A stretch of DNA of 64,000 nucleotides from an uncultured Collinsella sp. (GTDB lineage Bacteria; Actinomycetota; Coriobacteriia; Coriobacteriales; Coriobacteriaceae). Positions 43,741 to 51,705 of the stretch are shown piece by piece. The stretch spans positions 62,001 through 126,000 of the forward strand of contig CATXWM010000001.1 of the NCBI GenBank assembly GCA_958403205.1, given 5' to 3'. The position numbers and the translations under genes are program-made. The notes under the pieces are model-generated. The model was given only the letters and a program-made list of their open reading frames with translations. It was not told the origin of the DNA and did no database searches. Within the stretch, counting starts at the first letter, position 1. Every line of letters starts with the position of its first letter.

Positions 43741-43796
43741 TTACGTTATAGCTAGCTATATTATAGAAAGGTATAATATAGCTAGCTATAACGTAA
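43741..43796. promoter_or_regulatory. Perfect 25-bp palindrome and promoter of the ATPase gene
   Basis: Bases 43741-43765 are the exact reverse complement of 43772-43796, with a 6-nt centre (gaaagg). Each arm contains the smaller palindrome tatagctagctata. The right arm includes tataat, a plausible -10. The arm ends at the ribosome site of the ATPase gene. An autoregulatory operator or an element end are both possible. Confidence 0.75.
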
Positions 43797-43811
43797 AGGA
43801 AGGATGGCCCT

Positions 43812-45191
43812 ATGTTTATCGGAAGAACAGTGGAAATGTCCGAGCTCAATCGACTGTATGGCACGGGCTCCTTTGAAATGCCTGTGATTTACGGCCGCCG
43901 TCGTGTGGGTAAAACGCGCCTTATCACAGAGTTCATCCAAGGCAAGAAGGCTATTTACTTTCAAGCTCGTCGTACCAATGCGGAGGCAAACCTGCACGGC
44001 TTTAGCCAGGCGATACTTGCAGGCTCGGTTGGTGCTGCAGGCGTGTCGTTTCGTAGTTTTGACGAGGCGTTCGATGCATTGGCCACCATGGCCCGCACGG
44101 AACGTTTGGTTGTCGTGATTGACGAGTATCCCTATCTCGCCCAATCGAATCCCGAAATCAGCTCGTTGCTGCAAGACAAGATCGACCACTTGTACAAAGA
44201 GACCAGGCTCATGCTGATCCTATGCGGCTCGTCTCTTTCGTTTATGGAGGAACAGGTGTTGGGCTACGAGAGTCCGCTATACGGTAGGCGTACGGCCCAG
44301 TTTAAGATCATGCCGCTCGATTTTACGACGACCCTCGGCCTGTGGCAGAGCATGAGTCGCGAAGATGCTGCAGTTTGCTATGGCATGACGGGCGGCATTC
44401 CTGCATATATCGAGAAAGTCGATCCTACCGTATCGCTCAAGGACAACATCAAACGTCTTTTTCTTACCCCTACGGGCTATCTCTTTGAAGAGCCGAGTAA
44501 CCTACTATTGCAAGAGTGCCGCAATCCCGAGCAATATGATGCGATCGTGCAGGCAATTGCCCAGGGACGCTCGAAGATCTCGGAGATTGCGAGCTCTACG
44601 GGAATCCCTGCGAGCAACGTAAAGAGCTATGTGGATAAGCTGGCGTCGCTTGGGATTGTCGAGCGCGAGCTGCCCCTAAACGAGACGAGCAATAAGCGAG
44701 CCGTGTATCTGCTGAGCGACCAGATGTTTAGGTTCTGGTACAAGTTTGTGCCGCAGAACATCGGGCTGATTCAAAACGATATGGCCGAGATGGCGTATAA
44801 GCGCATTGAGCCGCACGTATCGGATTACATGGGCACGGTCTTTGAGCTTATATGCAGGCAATACGTGTACGAACTCGCGCGCGCGGGCCAGCTCGATGTG
44901 GTTCCGGCGAGTGTCGGGCGCTGGTGGGGGACGGATAATCGCACGCATACGCAGGAAGAAATCGACTTGATTGTTGACGATGGCGAGGGCACTGCGCTGT
45001 TTGCGGAGTGCAAATGGCGCAATGAACCGGTGGGCGAAGACGTGCTGCAAAAGCTCGTGCACCGAAGCGAGCTCTTTAGACGGCAACGAAAAAGCTACGT
45101 GATCTTCTCGAAGCGTGGCTTTACGCAGGGATGTCGGGATGCCGCGGATAGTAGGGGAGACGTCAAGCTAATCTCGTTTGCCGAAATGTGA
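43812..45191 (+). CDS. ATP-binding protein with DUF234-type PD-(D/E)XK C-terminal domain
   Basis: This 459-aa protein begins with an archaeal-ATPase-like P-loop domain: YGRRRVGKTRLITEFI (Walker A, about residue 28), VVVIDEYPYLA (Walker B, about 98) and LCGSS (sensor). A winged helix follows (EIASSTGIPASNVKSYVDKL, about 257). The C-terminal part has EEIDLIVDD then FAECKWR, the acidic...E-x-K pattern of PD-(D/E)XK nucleases. The family is common, scattered in bacteria and archaea, and its role is unknown; mobile-element or defence functions have been suggested. A perfect palindrome precedes it and hairpin arrays flank it. Confidence 0.85.
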   Translation: MFIGRTVEMSELNRLYGTGSFEMPVIYGRRRVGKTRLITEFIQGKKAIYFQARRTNAEANLHGFSQAILAGSVGAAGVSFRSFDEAFDALATMARTERLVVVIDEYPYLAQSNPEISSLLQDKIDHLYKETRLMLILCGSSLSFMEEQVLGYESPLYGRRTAQFKIMPLDFTTTLGLWQSMSREDAAVCYGMTGGIPAYIEKVDPTVSLKDNIKRLFLTPTGYLFEEPSNLLLQECRNPEQYDAIVQAIAQGRSKISEIASSTGIPASNVKSYVDKLASLGIVERELPLNETSNKRAVYLLSDQMFRFWYKFVPQNIGLIQNDMAEMAYKRIEPHVSDYMGTVFELICRQYVYELARAGQLDVVPASVGRWWGTDNRTHTQEEIDLIVDDGEGTALFAECKWRNEPVGEDVLQKLVHRSELFRRQRKSYVIFSKRGFTQGCRDAADSRGDVKLISFAEM

Positions 45192-45233
45192 AGGCGGGGA
45201 TAATGAAGCGCGTCCTGATTTGATGCTGGGAAT

Positions 45234-45541
45234 GGGATGTGCTTTCCTTTTGCGACCTTTGGCGGAAAGTGCGTTCCAGATTTCGGCTTCAGAATGGGAT
45301 GCCGTTTCCGGATCGGCCCTCAGGCGGAAACTACGACCCGGAATTCGGCTCCAAAACGGGATACGCTTTCCCGGTGGCATCTCTAGCGGAAACTGCATCC
45401 CGGAATGAGCTCTCGGAACGGGACACGCTTTCCCATCGGGGCTTCAAGCGGAAACCGTGTCCCGGAATCGAGCCTCAGGGTGGGACGCATTTTCCGGTAG
45501 AGGCCTGGGACGGAAGGCGTGTCCCAGAATCCGGCTAATCC
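45234..45541. repeat. 62-bp-period hairpin array, downstream part
   Basis: Full 46-nt units lie at 45264-45309, 45326-45371, 45388-45433 and 45450-45495, with a partial unit before (45234-45247) and after (45512-45541). Every linker is exactly 16 nt. Units start ggaaa, carry tccc-gga in the left arm and cgggacacgctttcc-like right arms, so each can form a hairpin with compensated differences. Linkers vary more than units. No open frame of note. Confidence 0.85.
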
Positions 45542-45595
45542 GATGGCCAGGTGGTTGAGCGAGCGGGCTCCGAGGCTCCATTACTGAAAATTCAT

Positions 45596-45624
45596 TTGTT
45601 AAACCTGGCAACCGTGGGTAGAAT
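45596..45624 (+). promoter_or_regulatory. Promoter of the antisense RNA
   Basis: TTGTTA (45596-45601) and TAGAAT (45619-45624) are 17 nt apart. It points at the 3' end of the small toxin-like gene on the other strand. Confidence 0.65.
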
Positions 45625-45630
45625 GAAGTC

Positions 45631-45714
45631 GACGGCAGCCCAAGGGTGATAGCTGGGCAGCGCCGTTGCTTTGATCAAGGGGTCAATGCCTTAACGGCGT
45701 CGACCCCTCTTTTT
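45631..45714 (+). ncRNA. Candidate antitoxin RNA of a type I toxin-antitoxin pair
   Basis: A transcript of about 84 nt would run from the promoter at 45596 to a terminator: aggggtc (45678-45684) with gacccct (45702-45708), then ctttttg. The last 24 nt are antisense to the end of the 41-codon gene on the minus strand (45691-45816). A second fold, gcgccgtt near 45660 with aacggcg near 45693, competes with the terminator. The convergent, 3'-overlapping layout is that of Fst/RNAII-type systems. Confidence 0.6.
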
Positions 45715-45816
45715 GTGCTTCGAACACTGCTTGAGTGCCTCGGTAAGTCCGATAAGCGCCGTGAGGAGCGAGACCAAAGAGGTCAGGAGCTTCACGAAAT
45801 CAATCAGATTGGTCAT
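45691..45816 (-). CDS. Small hydrophobic type I toxin-like peptide (41 aa)
   Basis: The peptide has a short start (MTNLIDFVK), a single hydrophobic helix (LLTSLVSLLTALIGL, residues 10-24) and a basic tail (KQCSKHKKRGRRR). It has an almost ideal ribosome site (gggaggtga) 7 nt before the ATG at 45816, which favours this start over ATG 45822. The shape is that of bacterial type I toxins and holin-like peptides that damage the membrane. An antisense RNA gene with its own promoter and terminator overlaps the 3' end. Sequence family not recognised. Confidence 0.7.
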   Translation of the reverse strand: MTNLIDFVKLLTSLVSLLTALIGLTEALKQCSKHKKRGRRR

Positions 45817-45940
45817 GGGCATCACCTCCCGTCGCATGGAGGGCGCTGCCCGGCACATGGAACTGCCGTCAACAATAACCAGTCTATCAAACTGCAGCCA
45901 TAAATACGAATATATGTTCGATAATAACAGCGATCTGACC

Positions 45941-46000
45941 ATCTCAAAACGCAGCTTTACGCAAGGATGTCGGGTAGCCGCGCTGGGCGATTTCATGTCC
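45941..46000 (+). pseudogene. Remnant of a second ATPase gene 3' end
   Basis: The frame here reads ISKRSFTQGCRVAALGDF, close to SKRGFTQGCRDAADSRGD at the C-terminus of the intact ATPase (45103-45168); the DNA is also similar (gctttacgca, ggatgtcggg). Nothing upstream matches the rest of that protein. It is a leftover of a deleted or recombined paralogue, now upstream of the toxin-like gene. Confidence 0.7.
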
Positions 46001-46074
46001 GCACGGGCGCCTATCCTTACGGCAATGTAGCCACCTATGTAGCAAGCGGCAGTTGACGGAGAGAGGCCGTAACC

Positions 46075-46810
46075 GTGTCAGCTGAAAAGACGCCGTGTAT
46101 CTCGGCTATCGATACGACGAACTTTGCGCGCCAGATCGTGCTGGACTTTGAGTTTGCGCCGGTGCCAAAGCAGCGCCAGCGCCGTGGACTGCGCAATGAG
46201 ATTATTGAGGTCGGCGCCGTCAAACTCGATTACCACGGCAACGTGATGGGCGAGTTCTCGCAGTTTGTGCAGACGGAATATGCCGAAGGCGTTGCGTATC
46301 CCGTCCGCGAGCTCACGGGGATATCGGCCGTGGATACCGCCATGGCTGATCCTCTCTACGTGGTGATGAAAAGGCTCAACGATTGGATCGGTCGCTACTC
46401 CGCCCAGGTGGTTTGCTGGAGCGGGGCGGACCGGCGACAGCTGTTGACCGAGTGCCAGGCAAAGCGCATCGACCTTGCCGCTTTTCCTACGGACTGGGTC
46501 GACCTGCAGGCGTTTTTACACCTCGATCATGGACGTGGGCAGCCACGGGCGCGTCTCTTTGAGTGACGCGGCGACGTGGTTTGGCATCGAGTTCGACGAG
46601 TCGACGGGCCACGCCCACAGCGCCCTAGCCGATGCGCGCGTGACCGCCAAGTTGCTCAAGCAGGTGATGGACGGGGACTATCGCGTGAGTCCGCGCGCCC
46701 AGGAGATCCGCCAGCGGTGGGGGATGGGCGTGCGAGCTCAGACACGCCTTTCCAGCAAGTGCCCCGAGCTGGGAGATCTGCTGCTGAGGCTGAAGGCGGA
46801 GGGGAGGTAG
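46075..46810 (+). pseudogene. Frameshifted DEDDh 3'-5' exonuclease
   Basis: The first frame (GTG 46075 to 46566) has the Exo I motif VLDFEFAP and WVDLQAF. The family sequence then continues in the next frame with HGRVSLSDAATWFGIEF and HAHSALADARVTAKLL (the His and Asp of Exo III), ending at 46810. Moving from frame 1 to frame 2 in the T5 run of gcgtttttacacc (about 46512-46517), by skipping one T, restores a full DnaQ/RNase T-like protein of about 245 aa. It may be a true mutation, a sequencing error or +1 frameshifting. Confidence 0.75.
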
Positions 46811-46851
46811 GGGCGTTAGCTGTCTGCTTGGCGCATGCTTGTCGCGTATCG

Positions 46852-48087
46852 CTACTCTTCCTGCTGCTTGGCAGGCAAGATGTAGACGTTCTCGGCGTCC
46901 ACGGCGATCTGCGTGGGGCGGTTGTAGAGGGTGTCGATCTCCTTTACGCTCTGCTTGAACGGCGCGACGTCGGGCGTCTTTGCCTGATGGAGCTTCTCGA
47001 GGAGTTTCTCGGATTGCCTGTCGTTGAACCTGCCGATGTCCTCTCCCGCGCCCTCGAGCGCCTCGTCGATGAGTGTATGGTCGCCCACGGGGGTCTTTGC
47101 GATGGCGTGACCGAGCAGCTTGCCCGCGGATGCGATACCGCCCAGCAGCGCCGAATCGACGGTGTCGGCAGTTCCTGCCTCAAGGGCGTCGTAACACTCG
47201 GTGTAGAGCTCACGGTACGCGAGCGAATCGGCCTCGATCTTCGCGGTGGCATCCGCGAGCTTTGCGGGCTCGAAGTTCTGGGCGAGCATGGGTTCGAGGA
47301 ACAGCGAGAATGCGTGTATGTAGGTGGCGAGCTGGCAGTCTTTGAGGTATTCGAGCACCTTGTCGAGGCGTCTGCCCAAGCCGTCTCGCACCTCGATGAA
47401 CCCTTTCTTTTTCAGATCTGCCTGCGCCTGCGAGCGGAAGAGTTCCATGTCCTGCGCGGACGACTGCTTGATGTCGAGCACCTTCATATGGGCGTTTGCC
47501 ATGTAGGTGGCGTTGCTGTAGTTGAGGCCGTAACCGTTGAGGATGTCTGCGAGCGTCTTGAGGTTGCCGCGCATGTTGGCCTTGTCGCGCTGACGCATGT
47601 ACTCGAACATCTCGTCGACGGACTCCTGGATGGAGTCGAGCTTTTGGTTTATCTGCGCGATTGCGGCTGCCATGAATAGCGATGTTGGATCGTAAGGCAC
47701 CTGCGTGACGCTTGTGGCGATGTCGCCCTCGACTACGTGGAAGCGCGCCTGCCCGAAACCCTTGGCCGCATCGCGATAGGATCCCATGAGGCCACTGCCG
47801 TCCTTGAACGATTGGAGTATCGACGGGTCAAGCGGATTGCCAAGCTTATCGGTCGGCTGGAGCAGCATGGGCACGCTTACTGTGTTGGAGACGGTACGGA
47901 ACGTCGAGGGGAGTGAGGCGAGCGCTATGCCGAGCTGGGGGACTCGTTCGAGTGGGAGCTTGATGGCGCTGGAGACGTCCACCCGCTCCTGGGTGAGCGC
48001 GAGGTGGATTTTGGTGGATGCGAGCTGTTTTGCCACGAGTTCTTCTCGGCCATCGTCCGTCGAGGGTTTGATCTCGTTGTCTGCCAT
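46852..48087 (-). CDS. Hypothetical helical protein, 411 aa
   Basis: I do not recognise this protein. It is mostly helical, with a likely coiled coil (AAAIAQINQKLDSIQESVDE, about residues 140-160, running on to about 180), and a Gly/Ala-rich hydrophobic helix near residue 330 (LLGGIASAGKLLGHAIA). No signal peptide. Start 48087 chosen for aaggag before ATG. The combination of a long coiled coil and one amphipathic hydrophobic stretch recalls alpha-helical pore-forming proteins, but that is speculation. It has no operon partner. Confidence 0.75.
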   Translation of the reverse strand: MADNEIKPSTDDGREELVAKQLASTKIHLALTQERVDVSSAIKLPLERVPQLGIALASLPSTFRTVSNTVSVPMLLQPTDKLGNPLDPSILQSFKDGSGLMGSYRDAAKGFGQARFHVVEGDIATSVTQVPYDPTSLFMAAAIAQINQKLDSIQESVDEMFEYMRQRDKANMRGNLKTLADILNGYGLNYSNATYMANAHMKVLDIKQSSAQDMELFRSQAQADLKKKGFIEVRDGLGRRLDKVLEYLKDCQLATYIHAFSLFLEPMLAQNFEPAKLADATAKIEADSLAYRELYTECYDALEAGTADTVDSALLGGIASAGKLLGHAIAKTPVGDHTLIDEALEGAGEDIGRFNDRQSEKLLEKLHQAKTPDVAPFKQSVKEIDTLYNRPTQIAVDAENVYILPAKQQEE

Positions 48088-48269
48088 AGCGCGCTCCTTG
48101 CTTACGTTGATAGTCGTGGGCATTATCTCATCGCCTGGTGGCTTGCCAGAGCGGGGTAGAGACCGAGCATCTGGCGAAAATCGTTAACTGATTGCATTTC
48201 AGCGGATTGGGTTGATTGTAAGAGAAGGACGGCTATCCATCTGCCCCTCCCAGTTGAGTTCGCTTTGAG

Positions 48270-50084
48270 CTACTGTTCGTGCCTATGCTGCTTGGGCTCA
48301 AGCCTTCTCGCTGCCGTGAAGCAGGCCGTGGCCGCCATGGCTAATGCGATGCTGGCCATCCAAGCGGAGTCGCCGGTTGTGGCGAGCTTTGGTTCATCGG
48401 CTGTCGTGTGTCCCGACCTTTTTGTAGACGCCTCGTCGGCGTCCTTTTCAGGAGTGGCAGGATCACTTTTGTTGTCGCCGGGTGAATCTACATCGGTCTT
48501 GCCGCCCGCTTGCTCCCCTTGGGTCTTCCCCTCCACGGTGAAGGACGCATCGGTCGACGTCCCGTCCTTCCAGACAGCCGTGACGGTGTGTCCGCCGGCG
48601 GCGAGCGTGTCTAGGTAGGCCGGCCTGAGCTCGATAATCGTGCTGCCCTTGGTTGTGGTGTAGTTCTCAGCGGAGACCTCATTTCCGTCCACAAGGAGAC
48701 GCGCGAACTCATCGAGAGGACCGCTGAAGCGGAAGGTCAGGCCGACCCCGCCGTCCTTTGCATACGCCTGTCCGTTGCCCTTGGTGGCGGCATACAGCGG
48801 GGCGGTCACGTCAAAGGTGACGTCCCCCGCGTCGTCGACATCAAAGGTCTGAACGCCGGTCTTGCCGTTACGCTCGGCGTAGGCGGAGCTGTAGACGAAG
48901 GTCTCATGACCCGCCTTGTCGAGGACCGCGAGGGCATGGATTTCAAACGAGCCCATCGAGAGCGACGTGGGGAACTCGATTTCGATATAGCCTCTTGCCG
49001 CATCGTAGTTGCAGCTCAACATTTTGCGAGTTTTTGCCGAGTTCGGGTCTTCGACATAGCCGGGGTCGCCGAGGATCGGGGAGACAGACTTCACGCCGTC
49101 CGCGTCGCCTACATTGCAATAGATACGGAGGACCCCGCCGACAGGGACCCTCTTCGCGGAGATGGAAACGTTCGAGACCGTGGGCGGGTTCCGGTCGATC
49201 GCGCTGCCGGTCACCTCGAAGCACAGCTCGCTCGGGTCGGCAACCGAGAAAGTCGCGCCCGAGATGCCGTTGGCCCTGGCGTAGGAACTCTCGTACACAT
49301 CGGTCTCGAACCCTAGGTCATCGGTGACCGAAAGGCCGATCAGCCTGTGCCTTCCGATCCTATTACTGTCGAATGTGAGGTCGAACCCGTCGATAGACGA
49401 GCCTCCGTGATAATAGGCCGACGAAACGGAGCAGCCGTCGTCCTTATCCTCCCAGCCCCGCTGCAGTATGGGGGAAACGGAGCGAACGCCGTCCGGGTCC
49501 GCGACAGACCAAGAGATGTGGAAGTCGGCGCCGGTCGCGACCTCCCTGCTCGAGAGCGACACGGAGGACACGGTCGGCGGGTTCTGGTCCGCGGGCCCCT
49601 CGGTCACCTCATAGACGAGAGGGCTGGTGGCGAAGGTCGGACAGTCGAGCCCCTTCTCCTCGGCATACGCCGCGTCGTAGACATCGGTAACCCATCCAAG
49701 GCTATCGGTCACGCCGAGGCCGATGATGCGATACCTGCAGGGCTGGTCGCTCGGGGAGGTGGGGATATCGAAGCCCGCGGTCGTGTCGCCGGTCGACTGG
49801 AAGGCGAGACGGGAGCTGTTGCCTTGGCCTCCGTCATCGCTATCGACGACGACCTCGACTATCGGCGTGACTGACCGCACCCCATCGGGGTCGTCCACAT
49901 CGTAGCCGACACGCAGCGTGGAGCCTGCCGTGACGACCGTTGCGGATATCGTCACGTTGGATATGCTGGGCGGGTTCGGGTCTGACGCGGCGAGGGCGGT
50001 TGAGGGCAAAGCCAGCGCTACGGCGGCGGACAACGGGACGAGCAGGCTAAGTGCAAAGCGCCTGGGGAATTTCAAGGAGGTCAT
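48270..50084 (-). CDS. LPXTG-type (LATTG) cell-wall anchored protein with three Ig-like repeats
   Basis: A secreted protein of about 604 aa. A signal peptide with an Ala-rich cleavage region (ALALPSTALAA) is followed by three repeats of about 110-120 aa, each starting N-PP-(T/S)-(V/I)-S and containing DPDGVRSVxPI and the GLxVTDxLGxxTDVY-like motif, then an X2-type domain near residue 470. A Pro/Asp/Lys-rich spacer leads to KLATTGDSAW, a hydrophobic helix and a basic tail, the sortase anchor. Start ATG 50084 or GTG 50093. Likely adhesin or surface scaffold. Confidence 0.85.
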   Translation of the reverse strand: MTSLKFPRRFALSLLVPLSAAVALALPSTALAASDPNPPSISNVTISATVVTAGSTLRVGYDVDDPDGVRSVTPIVEVVVDSDDGGQGNSSRLAFQSTGDTTAGFDIPTSPSDQPCRYRIIGLGVTDSLGWVTDVYDAAYAEEKGLDCPTFATSPLVYEVTEGPADQNPPTVSSVSLSSREVATGADFHISWSVADPDGVRSVSPILQRGWEDKDDGCSVSSAYYHGGSSIDGFDLTFDSNRIGRHRLIGLSVTDDLGFETDVYESSYARANGISGATFSVADPSELCFEVTGSAIDRNPPTVSNVSISAKRVPVGGVLRIYCNVGDADGVKSVSPILGDPGYVEDPNSAKTRKMLSCNYDAARGYIEIEFPTSLSMGSFEIHALAVLDKAGHETFVYSSAYAERNGKTGVQTFDVDDAGDVTFDVTAPLYAATKGNGQAYAKDGGVGLTFRFSGPLDEFARLLVDGNEVSAENYTTTKGSTIIELRPAYLDTLAAGGHTVTAVWKDGTSTDASFTVEGKTQGEQAGGKTDVDSPGDNKSDPATPEKDADEASTKRSGHTTADEPKLATTGDSAWMASIALAMAATACFTAARRLEPKQHRHEQ

Positions 50085-50408
50085 TGGCGGCACCGATCTT
50101 CCATAATTGCTGCAACGATACCAGTATATCTTTGGCCCACGTTAGCCAGATGTTCTTTCCGCGAACGGCTCGTTAGTTTAGAGACGGCATATGGACGCCT
50201 GTCTCGCCCAAGTTTCTCGTAAGGGCGATTATGAGGGCATGAAGAGACTTTCTCGGAACAATCAATTGGGGATATCAAAGAAATGCTAGACGCCGCCCGA
50301 TCGCTCAATGCCTTTGAGATGAAATGCAGCGCATCGGCTACGTTGTTGAGATCATTTATCGAGCGATACGTCATTCCAGCTGAGGCCACCGTCATGAGGC
50401 TTCTGCTC
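50085..50408. other. Gap with no supported gene
   Basis: About 320 nt between the surface protein start and the next gene. A short frame from 50283 (MLDAARSLNAFEMK) could be the start of a lost gene but has no ribosome site and runs into antisense of the neighbour. I see no repeat or terminator. Confidence 0.5.
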
Positions 50409-50834
50409 CTACACCCCCCCCGCAATCCCGCGCGCCGCACTCAGCAGCTCGTACTCCCTCTGACTCCACTGGCGCAGCTCGGCAGCCTCGACGGCGTCGC
50501 GGCACAGGTCCAGGAATACCTCGGCTCCCTCGCAGAAGCACTCGCGGGCAAAGGCACCGGATCCGTCCGCGACGCACACGCCGTCGGCAAAGAACTTCCA
50601 GCTGGACGGCTCGCGCGAGTCGTCTCCGAGCAGCTTGATCTGCAGTACGTGCGGATTTCCAGCAGCACAGAGCTCTTCCTCGAGCAGCTGCACGGTAAAA
50701 CGCATCTGGTGGGAGAGACTGCTCTTGACCATGGCCGAGGCATAGCCGCTCGGCCCGTCCAGAAGATGCATTCGTTTTGGCTTCGCTGCCAGATTGTGGA
50801 AGTTGCGCTCGCTGCGCACAGAGAAATTGTCCAT
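50409..50834 (-). CDS. Hypothetical protein, 141 aa
   Basis: This soluble 141-aa protein starts MDNFSVRSERNFHNLAAKPK, with aaaggag before the ATG. I do not recognise it. Five cysteines are scattered, without a metal-site pattern. The 3' end contains a run of eight G (eight C on the plus strand, 50413-50420) just before the stop, so an indel would change the last residues only. Longer upstream in-frame starts (to 51032) lack a ribosome site. Confidence 0.6.
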   Translation of the reverse strand: MDNFSVRSERNFHNLAAKPKRMHLLDGPSGYASAMVKSSLSHQMRFTVQLLEEELCAAGNPHVLQIKLLGDDSREPSSWKFFADGVCVADGSGAFARECFCEGAEVFLDLCRDAVEAAELRQWSQREYELLSAARGIAGGV

Positions 50835-51052
50835 ACGGACTCCTTTCATCGATGCTGGCAGGGCCACCGTGCCTCTTGGCCGGTTGGCGTCGGGATCGTG
50901 GAGCCAACTCTCTACCCCGACTCTGGATAAAACGCGCCCGCTCCTTGCGGGCAAGAGGAAGTCTATCAACGTGTGCGGACAGAAATCAAGCGCTGCCTGC
51001 GAAATGACGTGTGAACGGCGTTGGTTTCGCAAGTGATTATTCGGCTTTCATC

Positions 51053-51166
51053 CGGAAAGTGTCGAAATCAGCCGTGTAAAAGTACGGAAAAGTGTCGAAA
51101 TAGGCACCTTAAAACTTCGGGAAAAAAGTGTCTAATTCGATAGGCAAATTATCCGGAAAAGTATAG
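51053..51166 (+). repeat. Short tandem repeat, about 32-nt period
   Basis: Four units share cggaaaagtgtcgaaat-like cores at 51053, 51085, 51118 and 51154, each followed by ggc-type ends in the first three. The last is interrupted by the transposon-like element at 51167; its other flank resumes at 52454. Confidence 0.7.
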
Positions 51167-51318
51167 GGTATGTAAAATAACTGGTTGGGTTTGTTTGTTT
51201 TCTGGTTGAAGAAAGCATCCTACCGTTTTGTTAAGCCAATGGTTGGATTTAAAGCGAAGCAACTCATTGAACTTGTAAAATCTCTGGCTGAAATCGTCTT
51301 TGCCAGAGAGGACCGACC

Positions 51319-51705
51319 ATGGCCGAGAAGTCCGCGTTCGACTACGTGAACGAGATTTTGGGTATCGCCAACTACGTGCACGATGTGTTTCGCCCCGCCG
51401 ACACTACTGGGAACTGCCCGAGCCGCATCTCGAACGGCTACGCCGAGTGCGCCAACAGGCTCATCAACGGGACAGACGTGCGGGGCCGGGGCTATTCCTT
51501 CGACACACTACGGGCCCGCTCGCTCCACCGTAGACAGAACCTCGATCGCATCATCGCGAGCAACGGCCTGACGATTGGCCCGCGCGTCGACGTCCCGGGA
51601 CCGCTCTTCGTGACCGGGCCCGACCGCGACGACGAGATGGTGGATGAGTTCATCGGCTCGAGGTCGGGAGCGAAGATAGACGCGAAAACGGGAGAGATTC
51701 TCTGA
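51319..51705 (+). CDS. Unknown protein, first cargo gene of the element
   Basis: A 128-aa soluble protein starting MAEKSAFDYVNEILGIANYV, with agagagga before ATG. High GC, like the chromosome. There is no recognised domain; the C-terminal half is acidic (TGPDRDDEMVDEF). Its stop overlaps the start of the second cargo gene by one base, so the two products probably work together. Confidence 0.72.
   Translation: MAEKSAFDYVNEILGIANYVHDVFRPADTTGNCPSRISNGYAECANRLINGTDVRGRGYSFDTLRARSLHRRQNLDRIIASNGLTIGPRVDVPGPLFVTGPDRDDEMVDEFIGSRSGAKIDAKTGEIL

Noticed and set aside
45234..45541. CRISPR array
   Set aside because: Repeats are not identical, linkers are only 16 nt and partly conserved, and no cas gene is present.
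45713..46030. 105-codon plus-strand frame over the toxin gene
   Set aside because: It joins antisense of the toxin with the ATPase remnant; no ribosome site.
50283..50930. 215-codon plus-strand frame
   Set aside because: Mostly antisense to the better-supported minus gene with a clear ribosome site; the first 40 codons have no start signal.
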